Shown here piece by piece: positions 54,620-62,740 of a stretch of 64,000 nt of DNA (position 1 is the first letter of the stretch; each line of letters opens with the position of its first letter). The position numbers and the translations under genes were made by a program. This DNA is from CBFFRJ01 sp051486985 (GTDB taxonomy: Bacteria > Pseudomonadota > Gammaproteobacteria > Enterobacterales > Enterobacteriaceae), in the NCBI RefSeq assembly GCF_051486985.1, contig NZ_JAHVDV010000024.1, positions 23,075 through 87,074 on the forward strand, in the 5' to 3' direction. Under the pieces are notes generated by a model. It had not been told where the DNA came from and searched no databases. It was given only the letters and a program-made list of their open reading frames with translations.

Positions 54620-55553
54620 ATGTATTTTCCGCTACTCAGAGCAAAAAGAAATGAACTACTAGCATTAAGAGAATCCATTGGCATTAAGAATAATACCTAT
54701 AATTGAGGCGGTTAACTCTACCACTTCAGATTTATTTCGTTGCCTAAACGAACTGGAGGAGAAAGGATCCAATCCAGTTATTATAGCTAATCCGCAAGTT
54801 GGTTTCTTTTCAAAAAACCAAAGAAAACTCAATGTATTAATTGATGAGATAATTGACATTAATCCAAATGTTTGTTTAGCATTTTGGTTGACAGAAGGTA
54901 CCACATTTGAACAATTAGAAAATTTCTTTGGCAAATACAATAATCAAAACATATCTATTATTCACTCTGCTAGCAGTAAAGATTTAGAAGGTCTATTTGC
55001 ATTAATAGGTCAATGCATTAATTTCAAATGGAATTTTTTTATAAAGGAAAAAACCGGGAGAAAATATCGGAGTCACTTTAATGATTACGATAATGTTCTT
55101 TTAGAAGATTCTTTTAATAAGTTAGACCGTAACGCTGATTATGATGAAGAAGAGTTTTTTAGCGATAATATATTTACTTTTGACCAAGAAAATTTCATAG
55201 GGGTCGGTGACTATACAATTCTTGGTTCAAAATATACTGAGAATGGTGGACCAGCTATAACAGCCGCAATTCACCTTACCTATGAGGAAGAAGAAGAAGA
55301 AGTATGGATAAAACATTTTCTTTCGGAGCAAAGAGATAAAGTTGAAGAAGATGGTTCAACATTAGTTTCTGAAGCCTTACCAAAATTGATAGAATTTCTG
55401 GAGGAGAATGAGAAAACCTTATCATTCTCACACGCATGCCAAGAGTTTAAGGATATTTATGATTCCGGCGAACGTACTAGTTTAGGAAAGATAAAGAAAA
55501 TATCTATTAAACATCATATTGAACTTATGAATTACATTCTTAGCAACAGATAA
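54620..55553 (+). pseudogene. sce7725 family gene with a 5' frameshift
   Basis: The ATG at 54620, with GGAGG 9 bases upstream, starts MYFPLLRAKRNELLALRE, the typical opening of sce7725/beta-family proteins, but this frame stops at 54704. The rest of the family sequence continues in the next frame from 54678 (ALRIIPIIEAVNSTTSDLF to the end at 55551), 291 codons with SNPVIIANPQVG and FIGVGDYTILGSKY. A +1 shift is needed near 54664-54690. The 9-base repeat GCATTAAGA occurs there twice, 19 bases apart. A TTG at 54678 may start a shortened protein. It is either a pseudogene, a slippage-switched gene or a sequencing error. Confidence 0.65.
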
Positions 55554-55568
55554 TTTTAATTTAAATTT

Positions 55569-55599
55569 GATAGTCAGTATTTATTTCATACTGACTATC
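55569..55599. terminator. Bidirectional terminator-like hairpin between convergent accessory genes
   Basis: GATAGTCAGTAT and ATACTGACTATC form a perfect 12-bp stem with a 7-base loop, flanked by A-rich and T-rich tracts. It sits between the sce7725-like gene and the convergent HEPN-type gene. The remaining AT-rich stretch to 55798 shows no gene. Confidence 0.75.
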
Positions 55600-55798
55600 A
55601 AGAAAAATCTATTATTTTTAAATACAGAAATCTAATCTTTAATATTTTTTATGTACAACCAATAGGTAAAAGATCTATTCCATATAAAAGAGCCTGCAAA
55701 CAAAAATTGCACAATTTGATTAGAAAGCTATTACCTAGCTAGCACTATCCTATAGTAACTACATAATCAGCCTTTTTAATGATTAATAACTTTAAAAA

Positions 55799-57001
55799 TC
55801 AAACATTAATAAAATTTGCAATTTCAGATAAATATGACAAAGATCTTTTAGTTTCTAATGAGAGTAAATTTTTATTCAATTCAGATGGATCGGAATTATA
55901 CCTCGATACTGAATACTTTAATTTGCTCCTAGACTTTCTCAACTCACTTTTGAATGAATCCTCGATATTAGAATAGATCAAGTTATTCAACCTTCTCAGT
56001 GTTGAACCTGAATCACTTATAACCGTATCTTTGACTACATCTTTTTTAGAAACCTCATTAACAACTTCTTTCTTTACAGGATTAATTTCTCTAATTACTT
56101 CTGACTTTATTTCTTCTTGCTGAGAACCTGTTACGTTAATAGCCTCAATGTTATTTATCGCTTCATCGATAACTGTATTCATGTTATTTTTTAGACTAAG
56201 CAATCTCCTGTAATCTTCATAACTGATAAATCTATTATGCGCAATTACATTCCTTAATGTGTACAACATTTCCCACCACTTTATTATTTGTGCCTCTTTT
56301 GTATCAATTATTGATGAAAAATATCTTTCCCAATTACTTTTGGGAATAAATCCTTTAATATATTCAAGATCAATTGCATCATTAGACATAAGGATTCTTT
56401 GTAAGTCATTAGTTTTGAGAGTATTGTATCTTTCAAAAAGAAAATTAGAAAGCTGAATAAAATCAGTTTCAGATAAGAAGTTATTAAATTGTAGGTCAGC
56501 TTTCTTAGCTTCCTCATTTCTAATAGAGTTAATTACATCTTGCGGTGTATTCTCAGCCACCCAGTCCAACCCTACTTTAGCCGTCATGAAAAGGGTTATT
56601 AATTTCCTCATCTTATTCTCAATCTGGTTTATATGTCTATAACCATCAACAGAGAAGTCTAAAGAAACATCATCCCGCAACGTATTTAACTGAGAGTGTT
56701 TTATTTCCTTTATTGTGTCAATTAGTTCCTTATTGAAATCAATGAATTTTAATTTTTTATCATCATCATCTTTCTCTATATCAGGGGATAAAACTTTAAT
56801 AACATAACTTCGACATTTATGATTAGAAGATTCTATTTTGCTAATAATTAAATTGTAATGTTCCTCGTTATAGGAAACAATATCACCCTCTTTAAAGATT
56901 AAATTTTCATTCCCTTGAATAATACTTTTCAAATGTTCTTTGTTTTGGCTTAACTTTATTTCCTCAGAAAATATAAGCAAATATTCTTTTACATATTCCA
57001 T
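55799..57001 (-). CDS. Uncharacterised protein with HEPN-type (Swt1-like) Rx4H motif
   Basis: A 400-residue, Lys- and Asn-rich, AT-rich gene. Residues 125-260 carry a pattern of HEPN domains: INQIENKMRKLITLFM near 125-140 and LRNVIAHNR with Arg250 and His255 (R-x4-H), the usual RNase active site of HEPN toxins. The N-terminal 100 residues may form a small beta-domain (EGDIVSYNEEHYNLIISKI), and the C-terminal 100 residues look helical or coiled. No full-length family is recognised. The ATG at 57001 has AGAGG upstream. It is convergent with sce7726/sce7725. A defence or toxin role is inferred from motif and setting. Confidence 0.65.
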   Translation of the reverse strand: MEYVKEYLLIFSEEIKLSQNKEHLKSIIQGNENLIFKEGDIVSYNEEHYNLIISKIESSNHKCRSYVIKVLSPDIEKDDDDKKLKFIDFNKELIDTIKEIKHSQLNTLRDDVSLDFSVDGYRHINQIENKMRKLITLFMTAKVGLDWVAENTPQDVINSIRNEEAKKADLQFNNFLSETDFIQLSNFLFERYNTLKTNDLQRILMSNDAIDLEYIKGFIPKSNWERYFSSIIDTKEAQIIKWWEMLYTLRNVIAHNRFISYEDYRRLLSLKNNMNTVIDEAINNIEAINVTGSQQEEIKSEVIREINPVKKEVVNEVSKKDVVKDTVISDSGSTLRRLNNLIYSNIEDSFKSELRKSRSKLKYSVSRYNSDPSELNKNLLSLETKRSLSYLSEIANFINV

Positions 57002-57157
57002 ATGTGCCTCTTGAAGAACGGATAGTTTATTAATTTTATTTTTATAGATTTAAAAGACAAGCTAAGTTGTAAAAATAGTTTAATATTCTGAAAATTGTGT
57101 CATTCAAACGAATGATAACCTAATGGCCTACTAATTTTTCTTATGGACAAATTAAAC

Positions 57158-57349
57158 CTAACCTTTTGGCTCAACCCCCTTCCCCCGCAACGCCTCTCTC
57201 GCCAGTTCCTTTAACCAACTGGCGAGACTGACTCCTTCTTCTGCCGCTACGGCATCAAGCTGTTCCTTCAGTGCCGGATCAATGCGCATTTTGAACTGTG
57301 GTGACTGACCGCCGCCTTTGGGTTTTTTTTCGCGCGATATGATTGACAT
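57158..57349 (-). CDS. Ribbon-helix-helix (Arc/HicB-like) small regulator
   Basis: A 63-residue basic protein with the segment PQFKMRIDPALKEQLDAVAA followed by EEGVSLASWLKELAREALRG, the beta-strand plus two helices of a ribbon-helix-helix DNA-binding domain as in Arc or HicB C-termini. Such proteins are often antitoxins or autorepressors. It is divergent from a SymE-family gene across 125 bp that contains repeated CCACCTA boxes. Base composition returns to core-like GC here, unlike the HEPN gene. The ATG has an AGGTGG ribosome site that overlaps one of the boxes. Confidence 0.7.
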   Translation of the reverse strand: MSIISREKKPKGGGQSPQFKMRIDPALKEQLDAVAAEEGVSLASWLKELAREALRGKGVEPKG

Positions 57350-57351
57350 GA

Positions 57352-57402
57352 GGCCACCTATTTTTTAATCTTATTCACATAGGGGGCCACCTAAACCACC
57401 TA
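57352..57402. promoter_or_regulatory. CCACCTA direct repeats (candidate RHH operator)
   Basis: GGCCACCTA occurs at 57352-57360 and 57385-57393, 33 bases apart, and a third CCACCTA is at 57396-57402, 9 bases after the second. They lie between the divergent RHH and SymE-family genes. Regular spacing on a helical scale suits cooperative RHH binding; this is inferred. Confidence 0.45.
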
Positions 57403-57474
57403 ATCAATCAACGCTCAAGCGGTGCGCGAACACCACCGGAGCGTCTAACCACACCAACTATCAAGGAGTTGATT

Positions 57475-57837
57475 ATGGCTGATTTGCATTCTAACCTGGA
57501 CATTACGACCACTGGAACCTCGCGTGAGTTAATTGTGGGATATCGCCCGAGAGGTCGTGATAAAAGTTCGCCGAGTTTGACGATTTCCGGCAAGTGGTTG
57601 CGGGAGGTGGGGTTCGATACCGGGCAGCATTACACGCTGCGCGCGATGAATGGTTGCATCGTGCTGACGGCTTTTACCGATAAAGAAGAGAAGCTCACAG
57701 CGGAATTAAAAGAAGCGCGTCAGTGGTTAGAGGGAATTAAAGCGGCGGTGCAGCCCGAGACACAGGGCGTGACGTCATTAACAGCCAAAGTCGCGCCCTT
57801 ACCCGATCTGAAAAAACTCATCGAATTAGCCTACTGA
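57475..57837 (+). CDS. SymE family (AbrB-fold) toxin-like protein
   Basis: A 120-residue protein with the SymE-family core RELIVGYRPRG, SPSLTISGKWLREVGFDTGQ and MNGCIVLTAF, then a predicted coiled stretch and a short tail. E. coli SymE is an SOS-induced, AbrB-derived protein that blocks translation or compacts nucleoid DNA and is held down by the antisense RNA SymR. The ATG at 57475 has AAGGAG 6 bases upstream; a TTG at 57469 is less likely. No LexA box or SymR-like antisense promoter was identified with confidence. It is divergent from the RHH gene, which may be its regulator. Confidence 0.8.
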   Translation: MADLHSNLDITTTGTSRELIVGYRPRGRDKSSPSLTISGKWLREVGFDTGQHYTLRAMNGCIVLTAFTDKEEKLTAELKEARQWLEGIKAAVQPETQGVTSLTAKVAPLPDLKKLIELAY

Positions 57838-57897
57838 CAGAGTTAGCCGCCTGCGGATGTTCAAACTGGCAACGAGCTAATAAGCCTTAAACGAATT

Positions 57898-57999
57898 GTC
57901 GGATGGCGCTTCGCTTATCCGACCTACAGATATCTTCCGGCCTCGGAGTTCGGTTGTACCCAACCGCTAAAAAGTCGGGTAACACTGCGCTTACCCGAC
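57898..57999. repeat. Two REP units (BIME-like) before the SerC-paralogue gene end
   Basis: REP-type palindromes occur at 57898-57923 (GTCGGAT...ATCCGAC around GGCGCTTCGCTT) and 57974-57999 (GTCGGGT...ACCCGAC around AACACTGCGCTT), each followed by CTACA. They lie in the convergent gap between the SymE-family gene and the serC-like gene. Confidence 0.85.
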
Positions 58000-58059
58000 C
58001 TACAAATACTTACTCCCACTCAAACAGAACCTCCCTGTCCCGTCTTTTCACCACCCCGC

Positions 58060-59166
58060 TTATTTGCGGTGGCGGCGCTGGAAGTCCTGCATAAAGTCGG
58101 CGAGTTTCTCAACTGCCGTTACGCTCAGGGCGTTATAGATTGATGCGCGCACGCCACCGATGGCGCGGTGGCCTTCGAGACCGGAGAAATCTGCGGCACG
58201 GGTCTCTTCGAAGAACGCGGCTTCAATCTCTTTGGTCGGCAGGGTGAACGCCACGTTCATGTCGGAACGGTGCTCAGGTGCGGCCCAGGAGTGATAGAAA
58301 TCGTCGCTGTTGTCGAGAATGCTGTAAAGCAGGTCAGCTTTCACGCGGTTGATTTCACCCATTTTTTCCACGCCGCCCACATCGTTGAGCAGCCAGCGGG
58401 TCACCAGCAGCACCACGTAAATGGCGAAGACCGGCGGGGTGTTCAGGTTGGAGTGCGCTTCAATCTGGCGACGGTAGTCGAGGAACGCAGGCAGCTCTTT
58501 GGTGCCCGCCTGCACCACGCTGTCGCGGATCAGCACAATGGTCACGCCTGCCGGGCCGATGTTCTTCTGCGCATGGGCGTAAATCAGGGAGAACTTGTCC
58601 GCTTCGCACGGTTTGGAGAGGAAGTCAGAAGACATGTCACACACGCGCGGCACGTGGTCGTGGCCCAGCACGCGGTTGAATTGCAGGCCTTCCACCGTCT
58701 CGTTGGAGACATAGTGAATGTATGGCGCGTCCGGGGAGAAGGTCACTTCACCCTCGTCCGGCAGACGACGATAGCCGTCGCTCTCACCGCTCCAGACCAC
58801 TTTTACCGGGCCTTCGCGCATCGCTTCGGTGACCACTTTGCGGCTCCAGTAACCCGTTTCCAGGTACTCGGCGGCGTGCTTTTTGCCACGCAGCATGGTC
58901 ATTGGGACCTGGGAGAACTGCTGGGTCGCGCCACCTTGCAGGAACAGGATATGGAAATCATCCGGCAGGTTAAGCAGCGTGCGAATGTTGTTTTCCGTTT
59001 CGCGCACCACGTTTTCAAACCACGCGGAACGGTGGCTGATGCCGAGGATGGACAGGCCCACTTCCGGCACGTTGATGATCGACTGCTGAACCTGGTTCAG
59101 AACCACTTCCGGCAGCGCGCCCGGCCCACCGGAGAAGTTAAGGGCGTTCTTTGGATTTAATGACAT
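58060..59166 (-). CDS. SerC-like phosphoserine aminotransferase paralogue
   Basis: A 368-residue class V PLP aminotransferase with the start NFSGGPGALPEVVL, ISHRSAWF, the PLP-lysine segment AHAQKNIGPAG and the end GGVRASIYNALSV. It resembles SerC, which makes 3-phosphoserine from 3-phosphohydroxypyruvate and glutamate, but it is diverged. From established genome organisation, enterobacterial serC normally lies upstream of aroA, which is not the case here, so this is probably a second copy. It follows an ATP-grasp gene by 21 bases, suggesting a dedicated pathway making a modified amino acid. The substrate is unknown. Confidence 0.85.
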   Translation of the reverse strand: MSLNPKNALNFSGGPGALPEVVLNQVQQSIINVPEVGLSILGISHRSAWFENVVRETENNIRTLLNLPDDFHILFLQGGATQQFSQVPMTMLRGKKHAAEYLETGYWSRKVVTEAMREGPVKVVWSGESDGYRRLPDEGEVTFSPDAPYIHYVSNETVEGLQFNRVLGHDHVPRVCDMSSDFLSKPCEADKFSLIYAHAQKNIGPAGVTIVLIRDSVVQAGTKELPAFLDYRRQIEAHSNLNTPPVFAIYVVLLVTRWLLNDVGGVEKMGEINRVKADLLYSILDNSDDFYHSWAAPEHRSDMNVAFTLPTKEIEAAFFEETRAADFSGLEGHRAIGGVRASIYNALSVTAVEKLADFMQDFQRRHRK

Positions 59167-59187
59167 AAGTTTTCCACTGTACTCAAA

Positions 59188-60438
59188 TTAATGACCAACC
59201 CGCGCTAACAGCAGGTTGCGAAATGCGTTAATGACTTTGCTCATGTGAATCTGTTTATTCGGGAACAGCACCTCATCGTCCATGGCGTGAATAACCATCG
59301 CCGGATCGATTTCAAACACCAGGAACTGCCCGTCTTTGGTTTCTGCGCAATCAATCCCGAGGTAATCCAGGCCAGTGCGCTGGTAAATAGCGTCCAGCGC
59401 GGCCTTATGACGCTCGGTAAAATCGGCAAAGGTATTTAAAAATTCGGCTTCTTCAGCACGTTTGGCGGCATCTTCATACATACCCGCATTGACGTAGTGA
59501 ATCATCCAGTGCGACGAAATGCCCATGTGGCAGGCGTAAGGCTTGCCGTCGATCAGCACCACGCGGAATTTGCGGAACTGGCCGTCGTCGCCGCTGTAAT
59601 CAATAAATTGCGACAGGAAGAAGACCGGCTCATTCAATTCGGTAAGGTAAGTCGCCACTTCAGCAGGGGTATCGAGCTTTTGTAGCCCGTGGCCGCCGTG
59701 GGTGCCTACCGGGCGCACAATGATGGGAAATTGATGTCCGGCGGCTACGTCCGAGAGCATCATGCTGCCTGCGGCAACCTCTTCCAGTTCGCGACGGGTC
59801 ACATGCAACGCCGGGCTGATTTGCAGGCCGGGCGCGTTTTGCAGCAGCAGGCTGGCGGTGTTGCGCTCAGACGAGAACACAAACTGCGGCGCGTTAATCA
59901 CAGGCTGCGGCCAGCCGGCGAGTTTGTGCTCCAGACGATTAATAAGCTCGCGGGTCTCATCGCTGGCACCGATGGCGACCATCGTCAGATCATGCTCTGG
60001 AATGGCCCAGGCCAGCGGCTCTGCGCCGTGCGGATCAACGAAGTAATAGATGAGGTCGACGTCGCTGTTTTCCAGCAGACAGTCGATCGGCACGTTAGCA
60101 GACAAGTTACCCGGCACCACCAGCATCAGCAGGCGCAGTCTGGCAGGCTGAAGCGCTGCGGGGCGCACGTAAACGCGCTGTTGCGTCAGCGCCTGCTCCT
60201 GAATGGTCAGCCCGAGCTCTTCGTGTTTGAGGCTCATCATTGCGGTGGAGAGATTCATCCACAGCATGGCGTCGTCGGGGTTGTCCTGCGCCTTCGCAAT
60301 CATCTCCTGGGTATGGGCAGTGAAATCCATGCCGGCAATGCTCATACGCAGAAAGGGTGCGAGTCCGAAATAAGTGGCCGCTGGGGGGAACGCTGCTTCG
60401 GACGCGGGCAACGTGTCGGCTGACGCTGGAGTATTCAA
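59188..60438 (-). CDS. ATP-grasp protein with N-terminal helical (TPR-like) region
   Basis: A 416-residue protein. Residues 30-90 are helical and TPR-like (AKAQDNPDDAMLWMNLSTAM), followed by a pre-ATP-grasp Rossmann-like region. The ATP-grasp core is FPIIVRPVGTHGGHGL (glycine-rich loop), QFIDYSGDDGQFRKFRV and GLDYLGIDCAETKDGQFL followed by VFEIDPAM with the metal-binding acids. Such enzymes form amide or peptide bonds through an acyl phosphate. The next gene is the SerC paralogue, so the product may be an amino-acid conjugate. The first possible start is TTG at 60438, just after a stop, with a poor ribosome site; an ATG at 60345 is an alternative. Confidence 0.8.
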   Translation of the reverse strand: MNTPASADTLPASEAAFPPAATYFGLAPFLRMSIAGMDFTAHTQEMIAKAQDNPDDAMLWMNLSTAMMSLKHEELGLTIQEQALTQQRVYVRPAALQPARLRLLMLVVPGNLSANVPIDCLLENSDVDLIYYFVDPHGAEPLAWAIPEHDLTMVAIGASDETRELINRLEHKLAGWPQPVINAPQFVFSSERNTASLLLQNAPGLQISPALHVTRRELEEVAAGSMMLSDVAAGHQFPIIVRPVGTHGGHGLQKLDTPAEVATYLTELNEPVFFLSQFIDYSGDDGQFRKFRVVLIDGKPYACHMGISSHWMIHYVNAGMYEDAAKRAEEAEFLNTFADFTERHKAALDAIYQRTGLDYLGIDCAETKDGQFLVFEIDPAMVIHAMDDEVLFPNKQIHMSKVINAFRNLLLARVGH

Positions 60439-60859
60439 TCGTCAATTCTCTTTTTGGAGGAGGAGTCCCGAAGCTTCGCCTGGTAGCGGCGAAAGTTTCA
60501 GTCATAACCGCACCATTAAACCAGCAGTCAAGAAAAGCTAAACGCCAATTATCCTCTGTTTTTGGATGCATTTCGGAGAATTTGCCCGCGAGAAGGGGCT
60601 GCAGGGCAGGGGCAAAGGCCATAGCGGAGGAAATACTTAGCGTCCTACCAATTTTAGTAGATCCCCCTTTAAACCAACTGCAAAAACTACTTAAGTTATA
60701 AAACCCAACACAATATGCTACAAGAAGCGTAGCGGGATTTTATTGGCAGTTTTTTTATCTGCAACAACAGTGAAGATTTAACCTAATCAAAATTATCTCC
60801 TTAAAGTTCGCAAGGCGTTGCCGATAACCCCTACCAGGGATTACTTCGTGAGCAGGCTA
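60439..60859. other. Divergent regulatory region between the ATP-grasp and flagellin genes
   Basis: About 420 bp without a convincing gene. It contains an AT-rich stretch near 60690-60780 that should hold promoters and the sigma-28-like element at 60802-60827 for the flagellin. The frames crossing it are shadows of the ATP-grasp gene. Confidence 0.55.
60802..60827 (+). promoter_or_regulatory. Sigma-28 (FliA)-type promoter for the flagellin gene
   Basis: TAAAGTTC at 60802-60809 and a perfect GCCGATAA at 60820-60827 match the flagellar sigma factor consensus (TAAAGTTT, N11, GCCGATAA), with the spacer one base short. It ends 32 bases before the flagellin ATG. Confidence 0.8.
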
Positions 60860-62740
60860 ATGATCAGTCTCAAAACTAACCTTCCATCGCTAAACGCCCA
60901 AAACCAGGCGGCTAAGAGCAAATCTGAACTTGATGCCTCCATTCGTCGACTGGGTTCCGGGCTGCGCATTAATAGTGCCAGCGACAACGCGGCCGGGCAG
61001 GCGATTGCTAACCGTCTCGCCAGCCAACAAAGCGGGCTGTCGCAGGCGAAGCGCAATGCGGGTGATGGACTGTCGATGGTGGAGACGGCAGAAAGTGCGC
61101 TCGATGAAATCAATAACCGTCTGCAGCGCATCCGTGAACTGGCGGTGCAGGGGCTGAACGGCATTAACTCGCAGGAAGATTCAGACGCCATTCAGGCGGA
61201 GATTAACCTCAACCTGAAAGCCATCGATCAGCTCAACTCCACCTCGAACTTCAACGGCATTCCTTTGCTGGATGGCAGCGCGGGCAAGATGGGGTTCCAG
61301 GTGGGTACACATGATAATGAGAAAATCGACCTCGATTTGTCGTCCCCTGGCTTCAGCGTGGATGAACTGGGGCTAAAAGATCTCATCATCAGCGGCCTCA
61401 GCGGGAGTGTCTCTGACGTTAATAATTACGTGGGAAATGCCAGTTCGATGTCGCTCAGCAACCCCGCTATTAGCGTGAGCTATTCCACCACCTTAACGTC
61501 CCCTCAGCTGGTCAGGGGCACCGATAATCTGTATTACATTAAAGGCAATGATGCGAACGGCAAACCGGCCTATTACCATGCGAACTACTCTGCAAGCTGG
61601 GACACCCAGACCGGTACCGGCGCTATTTCAGTCAGTGCTACCAGTAGCACAGCCGCCTACAATGCAGCGGGCCAGATCCCTTCCCGTGCCATCACCACCC
61701 TTAATGTGTTCGACACTAACGGCGCGGTGGTCAGCGGCAGCACGCTGACCCAGGATAACGGCCAGTATTATATTCAGCAGGGCGATACCTACTTCCCGGC
61801 CAGCCTGACGTTTGGGCCATCCGGCTCGGTAACGGCGCAGATGACCAGCGCGACCGGTAAGGAAGACTTTGAATTTACCACCCTACCCACCAACGTCACC
61901 GCCACGCCCGCGGTGGACAGCAGCACGGTAGCCTCGACTTTTACCGATGCCAATGGCAACGCGGTAGCGGGCAGGCTGATGAAGTCCGGCAGCCTGTACG
62001 TGATAGAAGTGAATAACGGCGGCAATTTGCAGTATTACCCCGCCAGATTTACCGCCACCTCGAACGGCACCACGACCTCGTTAAGCGTCACCGCTACCAG
62101 CACCACCCTGGCAAACAGCTTTACCCCGGTCACCAGCGTCAGTGGTACATCCTATGTGACGCTCGACCCGGCAAAAGTGCAGGTCAATTACACTGACGCC
62201 GAAGGCAAAACCTTTAACGACGTGCTGCGCCTGGACAGCGACGGTAACTACTATATGGATCTGCCCGGCAGCGGCACATCCAAGACCGCCACCCTGGTGG
62301 TTCGCAATACGCCAACCAGCCCGTATTTGCTGAAAACGCTCAACGGCGTGGGCGATGTGCAGATTTATTACACCCCCAGCATGTTTTCTAACACCGATAC
62401 CGCCACCAACCATACGGTGATGACCATTTCCGAGGTAGGTTCAGGAATTCGCCTGCGTCACCCGGATGACCCGCTGGCCACGCTTGACCGCGCTATCAAC
62501 CGCATCGATACCCGTCGCACGCAGTTGGGTGCCGTGGCGAACCGTCTTGAATCCGTGCAGAACCTTCAGGACAGCGCCACCAGTGCCATCGCATCAAGCC
62601 GTTCCCGCATTGAAGATGCCGATTATGCGACCGAAGTGTCGGCAATGAGCCGTGCGCAGATTCTGCAACAGGCCAGTGCGGAGATGCTGATTAAAGCCAA
62701 TAGTACGCCAGAGCTGGTGCTGGCGCTGCTGAAGGGGTAA
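60860..62740 (+). CDS. Flagellin (stand-alone, FliC-like)
   Basis: A 626-residue flagellin. The N-terminal D0/D1 region (residues 1-150) has LNAQNQAAKSKSELDASIRR, LGSGLRINSASDNAAGQAIA and NNRLQRIRELAVQG; the C-terminal D1/D0 region (about 540-626) has LDRAINRIDTRRTQLGAVAN and ends LVLALLKG. The middle 350 residues are Ser/Thr/Gly-rich variable domains with repeated beta-sheet character. The ATG at 60860 gives the standard flagellin start; the frame from 60818 is longer. No hook-capping, chaperone or motor genes are near, so it is an extra flagellin, probably expressed with the flagellar regulon through the sigma-28-like promoter. Confidence 0.9.
   Translation: MISLKTNLPSLNAQNQAAKSKSELDASIRRLGSGLRINSASDNAAGQAIANRLASQQSGLSQAKRNAGDGLSMVETAESALDEINNRLQRIRELAVQGLNGINSQEDSDAIQAEINLNLKAIDQLNSTSNFNGIPLLDGSAGKMGFQVGTHDNEKIDLDLSSPGFSVDELGLKDLIISGLSGSVSDVNNYVGNASSMSLSNPAISVSYSTTLTSPQLVRGTDNLYYIKGNDANGKPAYYHANYSASWDTQTGTGAISVSATSSTAAYNAAGQIPSRAITTLNVFDTNGAVVSGSTLTQDNGQYYIQQGDTYFPASLTFGPSGSVTAQMTSATGKEDFEFTTLPTNVTATPAVDSSTVASTFTDANGNAVAGRLMKSGSLYVIEVNNGGNLQYYPARFTATSNGTTTSLSVTATSTTLANSFTPVTSVSGTSYVTLDPAKVQVNYTDAEGKTFNDVLRLDSDGNYYMDLPGSGTSKTATLVVRNTPTSPYLLKTLNGVGDVQIYYTPSMFSNTDTATNHTVMTISEVGSGIRLRHPDDPLATLDRAINRIDTRRTQLGAVANRLESVQNLQDSATSAIASSRSRIEDADYATEVSAMSRAQILQQASAEMLIKANSTPELVLALLKG

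Noticed and set aside
57002..58059. A direct repeat of the selC 3' end as right attachment site of an island
   Set aside because: I searched by eye for the CGACTCCTGTGATCTTCCGCC segment; only ATCTTCCG near 57933 appears, which is too short.
57903..58094. 63-codon frame on the + strand before the serC-like gene
   Set aside because: It lies across two REP palindromes and the 3' end of the convergent serC-like gene.
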